Made by a program: the position numbers and the translations under genes
In this document: one piece after another, positions 49,075 to 57,670 of the stretch
Layout: each line of letters starts with the position of its first letter
Position numbering within the stretch: the first letter of the stretch is position 1
Assembly: GCA_020853105.1 (NCBI GenBank)
Contig: JADYZM010000039.1
Location: forward strand, 44,549-108,548
DNA length: 64,000 nt
Reading direction: 5' to 3'
From: Flavobacteriales bacterium
GTDB lineage: Bacteria > Bacteroidota > Bacteroidia > Flavobacteriales_E > Vicingaceae
Notes under the pieces: model-generated
The model's input: the letters and a program-made list of their open reading frames with translations, nothing else
What the model was told of the DNA's origin: nothing
Databases searched by the model: none

Positions 49075-49758
49075 TTAAACCGGTTGTGATTGTTCAAAAA
49101 AAGTCTGTGATGCAATTTCTGTAAGTTTATGAATATCTAGTATTCGTATTGATTTAGCTTGGGTTTCTATAATTTTTGACTTGTTAAGTTCGCTTAAAAC
49201 ACGAATTACAGACTCATAAGTTGTATTAACAATTGCAGCATAATCTTTTCTACTAATTGTATAGTTCAGTAGGTAAGGATCATTTTCTTGACCTCCAAAA
49301 ACTGAAAAATTCATTAAAATAGCTTTAGCAATTTTTGATTTAACCGGAATTAAATTATTATTTTCTTCAGAATGTCTTAATTCTTCGGCAAAAAACATCA
49401 TTAATTGATATGTAAATTCAGCATTTGCCCGAGCAATGGTATTAAAAATATCTATCGGTATAAAAGTTACTTTCGTCTTTGTGTAAGTTAATGCAGATAC
49501 TGGATATTTCCAATTTCCTCCGAATCCACGATGACCAATAATATAACCATCTGAAGCAAGGCGAACAATAGTTTGTCTTCCTTCATCAAGATTGGTAAAA
49601 AAAACTTTTGCTTTTCCTTGATTGATAATATATACCCCTTTTACAGTATCTCCTTCTCTAAAAATAAAGCTGTTTGGTTCAAAAACAATAGTTTTTTTGT
49701 GATAATCAACAAATTGTTGCCATTCTTTTGAACAATATTGCTTTAAAAATGAGTCCAT
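49075..49758 (-). CDS. Crp/Fnr-family regulator without Fe-S cysteines
   Basis: 227 residues. A cyclic-nucleotide-binding-type beta roll (about 20-130; FIFREGDTVKGVYIINQGKAKVFF) and a C-terminal helix-turn-helix (SRKDYAAIVNTTYESVIRVLSEL at about 170-192). Only one cysteine (C9) is in the N-terminal region, so an FNR-type Fe-S cluster is not expected; an NO/haem sensor of the DNR kind is possible but not proved. It follows moaA by 70 bases, where it has its own -7 box, and is transcribed towards the nar operon. Confidence 0.88.
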   Translation of the reverse strand: MDSFLKQYCSKEWQQFVDYHKKTIVFEPNSFIFREGDTVKGVYIINQGKAKVFFTNLDEGRQTIVRLASDGYIIGHRGFGGNWKYPVSALTYTKTKVTFIPIDIFNTIARANAEFTYQLMMFFAEELRHSEENNNLIPVKSKIAKAILMNFSVFGGQENDPYLLNYTISRKDYAAIVNTTYESVIRVLSELNKSKIIETQAKSIRILDIHKLTEIASQTFFEQSQPV

Positions 49759-49773
49759 AACCGATTTTCAAAA

Positions 49774-49820
49774 CAAAGTTATTGTTAAATTAATTGAAAA
49801 ACATGATAAAAGACATGTTT
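49774..49820 (-). promoter_or_regulatory. Promoter of the Crp/Fnr gene at 49075-49758 with a distinct palindrome
   Basis: The minus strand has TAACTTTG (49781-49774), an exact -7 box. The inverted repeat AAACATG-N8-CATGTTT (49799-49820) is centred about 42.5 bases from the expected start of transcription. Its arms differ from the TGAY-N4-RTCA motif found elsewhere. Confidence 0.45.
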
Positions 49821-49828
49821 CAATCTTC

Positions 49829-50836
49829 TTATCCGCCGATAATTGTCATTTGTCTATTTTTTGAAAAATTATCTTTATCAAAAAAATCTCTATCCGATTC
49901 CATGCCCCCTCTGTATTTTGATTTTTTATACATTCCTTTTAAAATATGCCCCTCTATATCTTCTCCATTTCTGAGTGGTGTTAATAAATCGGTTTCTGAT
50001 GATGAAAAAAGACAATTTTTTATTCTACCGTTTGCTGTTAAACGTATTCGATTACAGCTATCGCAGAATGGATTTGAAACGGTGCTTATTACTCCAAAAC
50101 TTCCTGTGTAATTGCTAATTCTAAAATTTTTTGTAGTATCATTTGGTTTATCGTCAAGTTTAATTACCTGATTTTGACCGTAATAATCATAAAGTTTGTC
50201 TAAAATATTTTGTAATGAAACTACCTTACTAACGTCCCACTTGTTTCCGTCAAAAGGCATGAACTCGATAAAACGAATAGAACTGTTCCTGTCTTTAGTA
50301 TATTCGATAAAATCGATTAATTCGTTATCGTTTACACCTTTTATCAAAACACAGTTGATTTTGAGATTAAACCCACTTTTAATGTATTTATCTATGTTTG
50401 TTTTAACTAAAGCGTAATAGTCTCTACGAGTGATAGTGTTAAATTTATCTTTATTGAGTGTATCTAAACTAACATTGATGTCGTTAACTCCACACTCTAA
50501 GAACAAATCCATGTATTTATCTAATAAAATTCCATTGGTTGTAATTCCTAAACTGATTGGAAGGCTGGAAAGTTCTCTTATAATTTTTTCCAGATTTTTT
50601 TTAAGAAGAGGTTCACCGCCTGTAAGTCTGATTTTATTAACCCCCAACTCAACAAACTTCTTTGCAATTTCAATTACTTCTTCATGGGTCATCAAATTTG
50701 CCTTTTCGGTAAGTGTTATTCCTTCTTCAGGCATGCAATAGAAACATCTTAGGTTACACCTTTCTGTAAGTGATATCCTGAGATAGTCATGTTCTCTACC
50801 AAATTGGTCAATTATATGATTTTTATTGTCTGTCAT
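49829..50836 (-). CDS. moaA: GTP 3',8-cyclase (MoaA)
   Basis: 335 residues. Radical SAM cluster motif CNLRCFYC near residue 28, with LTGGEPLLKKN, and the second cluster in NPFCDSCNRIRLTANGRIK with the final NCLFS. The end IIGG is the typical double glycine. It converts GTP to the intermediate for cPMP with MoaC. It starts 3 bases after the hemerythrin gene, so the two share a transcript. Confidence 0.96.
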   Translation of the reverse strand: MTDNKNHIIDQFGREHDYLRISLTERCNLRCFYCMPEEGITLTEKANLMTHEEVIEIAKKFVELGVNKIRLTGGEPLLKKNLEKIIRELSSLPISLGITTNGILLDKYMDLFLECGVNDINVSLDTLNKDKFNTITRRDYYALVKTNIDKYIKSGFNLKINCVLIKGVNDNELIDFIEYTKDRNSSIRFIEFMPFDGNKWDVSKVVSLQNILDKLYDYYGQNQVIKLDDKPNDTTKNFRISNYTGSFGVISTVSNPFCDSCNRIRLTANGRIKNCLFSSSETDLLTPLRNGEDIEGHILKGMYKKSKYRGGMESDRDFFDKDNFSKNRQMTIIGG

Positions 50837-50838
50837 TT

Positions 50839-51594
50839 CTAGTGGTGATGGTGGTGATCATGGTCGTGATTGTGGTCGTGATGTGTTGATTCAATATCTT
50901 CGTTTTCGTGCATATTCATTTCGAGGCAAATTTGTTCAAACTCTTTTTGAGAAATGTATTTTTGAGCCAGAGGAAAAAGTGTATTGTCTTCTCTGAATAT
51001 GTGGAGACGAATCATTTCTATAAGTTCTTTAGCTGAGTTGTATGCTACATCATAGGTAAAAAGTTTTGATTGCTCATCTCTAAACCTTGGAGCTAAACCT
51101 AATAGATTAAATGTTAAAGAGCCTAATTGAATAAATTTCACATGGTCATCTTCCATAATATCAACAGCAGTTACAGGTTTTTTTCCCGTACCGTGTTCGT
51201 TGTTTTTTAACAACGCTTTTTGTAGTACCGGAAACAAAACTTTTTCTTCTTTTCTGTTGTGGGGTAATAAATCATTATCAAAAAAGTCAAAAAACTTTTT
51301 AAATCCATCGTTGATATTATTGTTTAAAACATAACCCAATTCTTTAAATTCATGTATTGCTTTTTCAAAAACTTCTAATACTTCGGTAAGATTTTCGTGT
51401 TCTTTTTTAAATTGCATCAAACTCTCGTCCATCTTATCGTTTTCAACTTCAATTGAAGCGTAAGACGAGTATGCATCTGGCGGATCCATAGGCGACAATT
51501 CACCTTCGGAGATTTCTGCGTCTTTTTCAACATTTGCTTTTACCGGATCAACCTCTTTGAGGCGTTTACCTGTTTCTCTGTCAACTATTTTCAT
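50839..51594 (-). CDS. Hemerythrin-like protein with polyhistidine tail
   Basis: 251 residues. The N-terminal 70 residues are acidic and unlike the rest. From about 75 on the sequence is a four-helix hemerythrin-type domain with the expected His/Glu pattern: FKKEHENLTEVLEVF, LLPHNRKEEKVLFPVL, EDDHVKFIQLG and IRLHIFREDNTLFPLA. The C-terminus carries a natural run of His/Asp/Asn, last six residues mostly His, likely a metal-binding tail. Hemerythrin domains bind a di-iron site and can handle O2 or NO. Its place in front of moaA inside a nitrate cluster suggests a role in NO/nitrite stress or iron supply; this is inference. Confidence 0.8.
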   Translation of the reverse strand: MKIVDRETGKRLKEVDPVKANVEKDAEISEGELSPMDPPDAYSSYASIEVENDKMDESLMQFKKEHENLTEVLEVFEKAIHEFKELGYVLNNNINDGFKKFFDFFDNDLLPHNRKEEKVLFPVLQKALLKNNEHGTGKKPVTAVDIMEDDHVKFIQLGSLTFNLLGLAPRFRDEQSKLFTYDVAYNSAKELIEMIRLHIFREDNTLFPLAQKYISQKEFEQICLEMNMHENEDIESTHHDHNHDHDHHHHH

Positions 51595-51664
51595 TGTATA
51601 TATTTATTTTTAGTTAGGCGTTATATTTTTTGTAAAATTACGATTATCAAAGTTCGATAAAAAA

Positions 51665-51676
51665 TGACATAAATCA
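51665..51676 (-). promoter_or_regulatory. Crp/Fnr-like operator before the hemerythrin-moaA operon
   Basis: TGACATAAATCA matches TGAY-N4-RTCA and is centred 77 bases before the hemerythrin ATG. No clear -7 box is seen between. Confidence 0.45.
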
Positions 51677-51726
51677 TATCTAAATTTTAACTCGTTGAAT
51701 TATTTCTTATAAACCAATGAAATATA

Positions 51727-51755
51727 GAAGGGGAGCAGAAATTCTGCTCCCCTTC
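51727..51755 (-). terminator. Long perfect hairpin after the porin-like gene
   Basis: Inverted repeat GAAGGGGAGCAGAA (51727-51740) and TTCTGCTCCCCTTC (51742-51755), with almost no loop. It lies 56 bases behind the porin gene stop. It lacks a clear U-run on the minus strand, so termination may be inefficient or it may protect the 3' end. Confidence 0.55.
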
Positions 51756-51810
51756 ATCCACCTAACTAATAACAATTTAAGTTGCCTTAAATTGTAATCT
51801 TAAATATTGT

Positions 51811-53307
51811 TTAATTTCCTTTTATAAAAGTTGGTTTGAAAGTTAACATTATGAATCCCCAAGAGTTCAGTTGGTCAATTCTTCCTTGTCCTGCGTTAAT
51901 ATTGTTGTTTTTGTAAGTAACACCTTTCAAATATGCTAAAGTTTCTGTATCTACAAAAATTGAATATCCGGCTAATACAGCAACACCCTTAGCAAGGTTG
52001 AATCCACAGGTAAAATCTAATTCAGTCCCAAAGTTTTTATCCATTTTATATTTGGAGTATTTGTTGTCGTTTATCGACTTAATAGAAGCATTAGCAGCAT
52101 CAATTTGAGCTTGAGTTGTTGCAGCCAATAGAGCTTTGTTTGCATCAGCAAGTTCTTTATTGAATTTATAACCATCAAAAACATCAACAGGTGAAGAGAA
52201 CAAATGAGCGTCAGCAGAAATCCAAAACTTTTCAACTTTATATTTTAATCCGAAGAAAATATCATTCAAACCTACATTATTGATATGGTTTCCAACATAG
52301 AATAAATCCATGTATCCATTAAATTTATGATTGGTTCCAAAATGAGGGTTAAACGAATGGTTTACAGTTCTGTAGGAGAAAGCAGTATCTGTTTGACTTT
52401 GTCCGCTTAAGTGCTCATATCCTGCATTGGCTGATAGCTTTGTTGTAATGTCATAATTTACTTCAAATCTATAGTTCATTGCTTCAACTTTTTTGTTGTA
52501 TTCGCCATCTTTGTCCTTATAGATAACTGTTCTGCTCGCATCTGTTCCAGATTGATAATAAAAAGCACCGGCTACAGTGAGCTTATTTTTCTTGTATGCC
52601 AACCGAGTTCCTGTAGTTTGGGTATAGTTGTCTGTGTAGTATGGAGCAGGAGTGGTAATTGTACTGTCATAATTTAATTGTTCTTTACCCAAGTTTAAAA
52701 ATAACAAACTTGCAGTAAAATTTTCACCAAATTTTCTGTTTAACCATAGATATTGAAAAGCTTTGTATGAGCCAAACTGAGCATCTCTACCAAAGTTTGC
52801 TGGTTTATCTTGATTGTATGCAAATCCAACATCAACAAGTGTTTTATCGGTTTTGAATTTCAAAAGTGCAGCATCATGAGCTCTGGATTGTGGTTGCCAA
52901 CCCAAATCTCCAAATATTCTATGATCATCGTATGTTATTTCTTGACGACCAAATCGAACAGACCATTTTGGACTTAATATTGCCTCTGCCCAAGCTTCGT
53001 GAACTGCAATATATGCTCCATCATTATTTTGAAAAGATGCTGCCCCAATTACTTGAGGCTGGCTACCCCATGTGCGGATATCTTGGACAGATACTCTAAA
53101 ATTATATCCTTCGGTTTTATATCCAAAGTTTAAACGGGTTCTTTGATTTACAAACGCAGCAGCATCTTGAGAGGAATCTGCAACCGTACTGTATCCATGA
53201 CGATATTCAAATCTTGGACGAATTTCACCATCTAATGTGAATTGTGCATTAGCAGCCGATGCTAAAAATAGTAAAGCTCCAGCGACAATTTTACCTTTTG
53301 TTTTCAT
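51811..53307 (-). CDS. Alginate-export-type outer membrane porin
   Basis: 498 residues. Signal peptide (to AAPANAQ-like AANAQ, about 21), then a barrel with many amphipathic strands (GEIRPRFEYRHGYSTVADS, FRVSVQDIRTWGSQPQVIGA, VRFGRQEITYDDHRIFGDLGWQPQ). The latter block is typical of the alginate_exp/OprD-like porin family, which is not restricted to alginate. Located between the hemerythrin/moaA operon and the narK genes, it may let nitrate or nitrite through the outer membrane; this is a guess from context. Confidence 0.75.
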   Translation of the reverse strand: MKTKGKIVAGALLFLASAANAQFTLDGEIRPRFEYRHGYSTVADSSQDAAAFVNQRTRLNFGYKTEGYNFRVSVQDIRTWGSQPQVIGAASFQNNDGAYIAVHEAWAEAILSPKWSVRFGRQEITYDDHRIFGDLGWQPQSRAHDAALLKFKTDKTLVDVGFAYNQDKPANFGRDAQFGSYKAFQYLWLNRKFGENFTASLLFLNLGKEQLNYDSTITTPAPYYTDNYTQTTGTRLAYKKNKLTVAGAFYYQSGTDASRTVIYKDKDGEYNKKVEAMNYRFEVNYDITTKLSANAGYEHLSGQSQTDTAFSYRTVNHSFNPHFGTNHKFNGYMDLFYVGNHINNVGLNDIFFGLKYKVEKFWISADAHLFSSPVDVFDGYKFNKELADANKALLAATTQAQIDAANASIKSINDNKYSKYKMDKNFGTELDFTCGFNLAKGVAVLAGYSIFVDTETLAYLKGVTYKNNNINAGQGRIDQLNSWGFIMLTFKPTFIKGN

Positions 53308-53424
53308 AAAGTATTTTATATTATGTTTATGTTGAATTTCTTTCCTTTTTTAAAAACAAACCATGAGTGTTATCAAGTCTTTAGCTTCTTTTTAGAAGAC
53401 AACATAATGCTAATAATCACATTT

Positions 53425-53456
53425 AAAAAAAAGAGGGTTTGTACCCTCTTTTTTTT
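53425..53456 (-). terminator. Terminator after the narK pair
   Basis: Stem A8-GAGGG (53425-53437) and CCCTC-T8 (53444-53456) with a 6-base loop; U-runs on both strands. It overlaps the narK stop codon. Confidence 0.85.
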
Positions 53457-54798
53457 AGCTTGGTCTTTCGCACCCTTTTCTATTATAAAACCACCAATTG
53501 ATAATAGTTGCAAATATGAAAAAAGCAGTTAATACGTAGAAAAATCCATTTGCATTTCCAGTGTTAGAAATAAATGCACTAACAGAAGTTGCAAAAATAA
53601 ATGGTCCAAAAGCAGCAACAGCAGCAGTAAAACCTATAACACCAGCAGCTTGACGTGGATTATGTCCAAACACAATCGGATATTGACGAAAAGTTGCTGC
53701 ATTACCCATACCTGTTATGAAGAACAAGAATAACATTAAGTATAGAAACATTGGAAATTGTTCTATCGATGTTGGAGTTAATAATCCTAACTGAACCATT
53801 GCCACACAGCCGATAATCAATCCAATTCCAGTTAATGTGGTTAATATAGCTCCACCAACTTTATCGGCAATAAAACCAAAAAGCACTCTACTTGAAGCAC
53901 CAATAAGTGGTCCTAAGAAAGCATATTTCAATGGATCTGGAGCTCCTTCAAAACCACCATAAACAGTTTTAATCATCAACGGAAAAATTGCAGCTAAGCC
54001 AGAGAATCCTCCAAAAGTCATTACATAAGTAATTGTACAAAACCAAGTGTGTTTATCTTTAAAAATATCCAATTGCTCTTTGAATGAAGCTTTAACCGGG
54101 ATACTTTTAATCAAATACCATGATGCAATGGCTAATATTATTAACAACGGAACATACCAAAAGGCAGCACTTTGCAAATAAATATCAGATGTGCCAATAA
54201 CTTCGTTTGTTTTAGGGTCTGTTTTTGTAAAAACTTGAGATGCACCAAAAGTAGCAACACCAAGCATTGCAGGGGTCATAAATTGAGCCACCGCTACCCC
54301 AAAGTTTCCGATACCGGCTTGTATTCCTAATGCAGTTCCTTGAAGTCTTTTTGGGAAATACAAACTAGTGCTTGGCATATAAGAAGAAAAATCTCCCCCA
54401 CCAAATCCGGCGGTAAAAGCCAACACCATAAACACCCAAAATGGTGTTGTTGGATTCATTACAGCTAATCCCAAACCTACAACAGGTATCAGTTTAATAA
54501 TTGTTGAAATGGTTATCACATGTCTTGAGCCATAAATAGGCAGTAGAAATGTATGTACCATTCTTAATATTCCGGCAGCTAATCCAGGCATTGCAGCTAA
54601 CCAAAACAATTGATCTTTATCGAATTTAAATCCGATTCCCGGTAATTTTGTAGCTATTGCACTCATCATAAACCATGTGGCAAATGAAAGAATCAATGCT
54701 AATGTTGTGATAGATAAAACTTTCCATCCAAGTTTACTGCCTTCGGATTCCCAAAACTTCTCGTCATTGGGTTCCCATTTGTTAAGCCATGTTGTCAT
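53455..54798 (-). CDS. narK: NarK-type nitrate/nitrite transporter (1)
   Basis: 447 residues, major facilitator of the NNP family with twelve helices. The nitrate signatures are AFTAGFGGGDFSSYMPS and, in the second half, FITGMGNAATFRQYPIVF. An N-terminal cytosolic stretch (TTWLNKWEPNDEKFWES) is longer than in the partner gene. It imports nitrate and/or exports nitrite. It follows the other narK gene by 47 bases and precedes a terminator. The pair recalls the narK1/narK2 arrangement of other denitrifiers, one being a proton symporter and one an antiporter; which is which cannot be told here. Confidence 0.9.
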   Translation of the reverse strand: MTTWLNKWEPNDEKFWESEGSKLGWKVLSITTLALILSFATWFMMSAIATKLPGIGFKFDKDQLFWLAAMPGLAAGILRMVHTFLLPIYGSRHVITISTIIKLIPVVGLGLAVMNPTTPFWVFMVLAFTAGFGGGDFSSYMPSTSLYFPKRLQGTALGIQAGIGNFGVAVAQFMTPAMLGVATFGASQVFTKTDPKTNEVIGTSDIYLQSAAFWYVPLLIILAIASWYLIKSIPVKASFKEQLDIFKDKHTWFCTITYVMTFGGFSGLAAIFPLMIKTVYGGFEGAPDPLKYAFLGPLIGASSRVLFGFIADKVGGAILTTLTGIGLIIGCVAMVQLGLLTPTSIEQFPMFLYLMLFLFFITGMGNAATFRQYPIVFGHNPRQAAGVIGFTAAVAAFGPFIFATSVSAFISNTGNANGFFYVLTAFFIFATIINWWFYNRKGCERPS

Positions 54799-54845
54799 AA
54801 TTATTATTTTTTATTAGTTAGGTTTTTATTTACTTTTTATTGAAT

Positions 54846-56099
54846 TTATGATGCTAAAGCTCTTTCTTCGATTTCAGCATCAATCTCTTGTTTTTTAATA
54901 ATGGCAGTTCCGCCTTTTCCAACCCATTTTTTAGTCCATCCTTTTTGAGCTATCCTTAGAACTATAAAGGCAAGTGCAGCTAGTATGGCGAATGAAACGA
55001 ATCCCCAAGTATAACTGCCGGAAGTTTGCATAGATATTCCCATTGCATTTGGTATTATGCTTCCTCCTAATGCACCTATTTCACCAATCATGCTGCCAGC
55101 AACCGCAGTTGCAAGAGGCCAACGAAGCGGAACAAGTTGAAACAAGGCTCCATTTCCTGCACCTAAAGCTGCAAAGCATATCATAAACAATATTGTAGTT
55201 GCAGTAACCCCAATAGGTAAGCCGGCTAATAACATAGTGATAATAATTATTCCAAATATTGCAGAAAGTGTATTAATTCCACCCCATTTATCGGAAGCCC
55301 ATCCTCCAACAATTCTAATGGCGCTACCCATTAATGCAGCCAGCATGGTTAATTGTCCCGCTTCAATTTTTGAAACGTTGAACTGGTCGTAGAAGTAAGT
55401 GGGTAAAAAGTTAGATAACCCAATAAATCCACCAAAAGTTATGATATAAATAAAGTTAAATGTCCAACCGTCTTTTTCAAATAGACAACTCAAATGTTCT
55501 TTTAAAGATTGTTTTTCTCTATCCGGTGGTTCTTTTGCAAATACAATCATCACAATTATAGGTATAAGCATAAATAGAGCTGCCATTCCATAAACTGCTT
55601 GCCATCCGAATTTTGTTGCTAAAGGTGGTGCAAAAAGCATTGCCAAAACAGTACCGCTATTACCCGCTCCGGAAATTCCCATTGCAAGTCCTTTATATTT
55701 TGGTGGAAACCAACCTGAACCTAATGATAATGCAACACCAAAACTAGCACCTGCAATACCTAATAACACACCCATTTTTAACACATCTGAATAAGATTCA
55801 ACAAAATAATATCCGAAAAGCATTGAGAAAAAGATGAGAGACATTTCAGTAAGTGCAGCATTTTTTCTACCTATATATTGTGCTAATACACCTAGAGGGA
55901 ATCTCATGATTGCCCCGGCTAAAATTGTCACAGAAATCATAAACCCTTTCTGAGCGGGTGATAAATTAAATTCTTCACTGATGAAAGGAGCCATTGCACC
56001 ATTGAGCACCCATATTGCAAAGCAAAAATCGAAATACAAAAAAGCAGAGAACAACGTTGGTGCGTGTCCTGCTTTTAAAAATGTTTTAAAGTTTCCCAT
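54846..56099 (-). CDS. narK: NarK-type nitrate/nitrite transporter (2)
   Basis: 417 residues, NNP-family MFS. Signatures are GASFGVALSLGSGWFPPKYKG with GMGISGAGNSGTVLAM-like text and FAALGAGNGALFQLVPLRW. Twelve helices. It is the first gene of the narK pair and has two TGAY-N4-RTCA sites upstream. It differs clearly in sequence from the partner, so the two are not a recent duplication. Confidence 0.9.
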   Translation of the reverse strand: MGNFKTFLKAGHAPTLFSAFLYFDFCFAIWVLNGAMAPFISEEFNLSPAQKGFMISVTILAGAIMRFPLGVLAQYIGRKNAALTEMSLIFFSMLFGYYFVESYSDVLKMGVLLGIAGASFGVALSLGSGWFPPKYKGLAMGISGAGNSGTVLAMLFAPPLATKFGWQAVYGMAALFMLIPIIVMIVFAKEPPDREKQSLKEHLSCLFEKDGWTFNFIYIITFGGFIGLSNFLPTYFYDQFNVSKIEAGQLTMLAALMGSAIRIVGGWASDKWGGINTLSAIFGIIIITMLLAGLPIGVTATTILFMICFAALGAGNGALFQLVPLRWPLATAVAGSMIGEIGALGGSIIPNAMGISMQTSGSYTWGFVSFAILAALAFIVLRIAQKGWTKKWVGKGGTAIIKKQEIDAEIEERALAS

Positions 56100-56125
56100 T
56101 ATTTTATTGTTTTATGTTTCTTTTC

Positions 56126-56256
56126 TGATTTGAATCATTTTCATCGATGAGAGAGATGATTCAACGAAACAAAGGTAGGGAGGCTAAAAGTCCTTTTAGG
56201 TGATATTACTCAACCGTAAAATTGTTTTTTGGCAAGATAAATCATGATTCAAATCA
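56126..56256 (-). promoter_or_regulatory. Promoter region of the narK pair with two Crp/Fnr-like sites
   Basis: TGATTCAAATCA at 56245-56256 and TGATTTGAATCA at 56126-56137. A full -7 box, TACCTTTG on the minus strand, lies at 56177-56170. The distal site is centred about 87 bases from the expected start, the proximal one is downstream of it within the leader. An 18-base palindrome ATCATATTTTAATATGAT (56253-56270) overlaps the distal site. Confidence 0.5.
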
Positions 56257-56284
56257 TATTTTAATATGATTTGTGATTTTCTTA

Positions 56285-56986
56285 TTAATAGGTTTTGTAG
56301 AATGGGTCAACGATTGCTTGCATTCCTTCTGAATTAAGAATTTCCACTTCATTGATTTCGACCCGTAGCAGATTTTCACTTTTTAGCTCTGATAGTATTC
56401 TTGAAAGTTGGGCAGCATTAATACCTGAAAGATCTGCCAAATCTTTTCTATTAAGAGTTATTACTTTAGAGTTATTATCTTCATTAAATACTGAATCAGC
56501 ATAGAGAATAGCGTCAACTACTTTCTCTTTTACATTCATTTGTGCCAAATTTTTTATTTTGGCTTCAGAGTTTCTTAACTCTTTGGAATAATACATCATT
56601 AAACCGAAAGTAAACTTTGGGTTTGCCATAAAAGCTTTGTAGATGAAATCATTATCAACAAAGCAGATGTATGAATTTTCGACGGCAACAGCTCCAATTG
56701 GATATAACTCTCCACCAAATCCTCTATGCCCTATTATGTCAGATGCTTTTGTTAATCTAACTACTTGTGTTTTTCCGTAAATTCCGGTAGAAAATATCTT
56801 AGCTTTTCCGGACTGTATAAAATATAGCCCCATTACCGGATTGTTTTCATATACTATATGTTGTCCGGATTTATAAAAAACTGTTTGTTTTCCTTCGCTA
56901 ATCTTTTCAACCCATTCCGAATTGCAAAATTTCTTAACCATACATTCGCTAACTTCACAATCTATGCACGATATGACTTTTCTCAT
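56285..56986 (-). CDS. Crp/Fnr-family regulator with N-terminal cysteines (FNR-like)
   Basis: 233 residues. The N-terminus has cysteines at 7, 10, 15 and 21 (SCIDCEVSECMVKKFC), a spacing suitable for an oxygen-sensitive Fe-S cluster. The sensory beta roll follows (HIVYENNPVMGLYFIQSGKAKIF), and the HTH is RKDLADLSGINAAQLSRILSELK near 195-217. Upstream it has its own class II-type operator and promoter, so autoregulation is likely. It probably signals anaerobiosis to the nitrate cluster. Confidence 0.87.
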   Translation of the reverse strand: MRKVISCIDCEVSECMVKKFCNSEWVEKISEGKQTVFYKSGQHIVYENNPVMGLYFIQSGKAKIFSTGIYGKTQVVRLTKASDIIGHRGFGGELYPIGAVAVENSYICFVDNDFIYKAFMANPKFTFGLMMYYSKELRNSEAKIKNLAQMNVKEKVVDAILYADSVFNEDNNSKVITLNRKDLADLSGINAAQLSRILSELKSENLLRVEINEVEILNSEGMQAIVDPFYKTY

Positions 56987-57044
56987 TTATTCGTTTCTAA
57001 CTTATGAAATATGCCTACTTATAAGGGTATAAAAAATTTGCCCA

Positions 57045-57086
57045 CTAAATTACATTTTTATTTACTCATCAAAATGATTTAAATCA
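57045..57086 (-). promoter_or_regulatory. Crp/Fnr operator and promoter of the FNR-like gene
   Basis: Operator TGATTTAAATCA, a perfect palindrome (57075-57086), and a near -7 box TAATTTAG (7 of 8) at 57052-57045 on the minus strand. The predicted start near 57038 lies about 42.5 bases from the operator centre, the class II distance. It suggests direct autoregulation. Confidence 0.55.
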
Positions 57087-57133
57087 TAAAGCTACCTTTC
57101 TGTTTTCTATTGATTTTGATTGAAATTAAATTA

Positions 57134-57175
57134 TGACATAAATCATTTATCTACAGCCCAAAAGTGGTAATTTTG
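57134..57175 (+). promoter_or_regulatory. Crp/Fnr operator and promoter of the unknown 154-residue gene
   Basis: TGACATAAATCA (57134-57145) and an exact -7 box TAATTTTG (57168-57175). The operator is centred about 42 bases before the expected start near 57182, again the class II geometry. The ATG follows at 57190, so the leader is short. Confidence 0.6.
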
Positions 57176-57189
57176 AAAGAAAAAAAATA

Positions 57190-57654
57190 ATGAATGTTTT
57201 ATTACCAAATACTGTTGAGAGCAGCGAACTAGTTGAACAAACTTTTCATTTTTGGTTTACCGATAATGAGCATATTCGCTCTCCATTTCCTGAATATATA
57301 CGCCCAATGCTGAAAGAAAAAGCCGTTGACGGTTTTTTTAAATGGGTGAGTAACTTGAACCCAAAAGCCAAAGAAGAGGTGAATGATGAAATGATTGCCG
57401 AAAAATTTGAGGAAGTTATTTTTGAAACAGCCATGAACTTAGTGCATACCGAAGATGAGAAAATTACTATTAAGTATCCTTTTTTACCCAGAATAGATGA
57501 TGAAATTTCAAACAACGAAACTCAGGACAAACAATTCAGCAAAGTAATTGACCGAATGATTGTGAAGGAAGGTGATGTTAATTATTTGAAATTAAAGTTG
57601 GAAAACATTTCTGATAAGGCACTCTGGGAAACCAAATTTGAACTTCCTCTTTAG
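57190..57654 (+). CDS. Unknown 154-residue protein of the nitrate regulon
   Basis: 154 residues, no signal peptide, no membrane helix; mixed charge, rich in Glu, Lys and Phe. Recognisable features are only a start with VEQTFHFWFTDNEHIRSPFPE and a WVSNLNPKAKEEVNDEM segment. No cysteines are seen. It does not look like any family I can name. It is transcribed away from the FNR-like gene from a promoter with a class II Crp/Fnr site, so it should be induced together with nitrate respiration. Its stop is 16 bases from that of the converging YwqK-like gene. Confidence 0.7.
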   Translation: MNVLLPNTVESSELVEQTFHFWFTDNEHIRSPFPEYIRPMLKEKAVDGFFKWVSNLNPKAKEEVNDEMIAEKFEEVIFETAMNLVHTEDEKITIKYPFLPRIDDEISNNETQDKQFSKVIDRMIVKEGDVNYLKLKLENISDKALWETKFELPL

Positions 57655-57670
57655 TTCTATCCTATGATGT

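Noticed and set aside
51811..53307. Alginate exporter
   Set aside because: The domain name derives from Pseudomonas; no alginate genes are present and the family is a general porin type.
53364..53375. TGAGTGTTATCA before the porin-like gene as an eleventh Crp/Fnr site
   Set aside because: One half-site has G where Y is required, and no -7 box lies at the matching distance.
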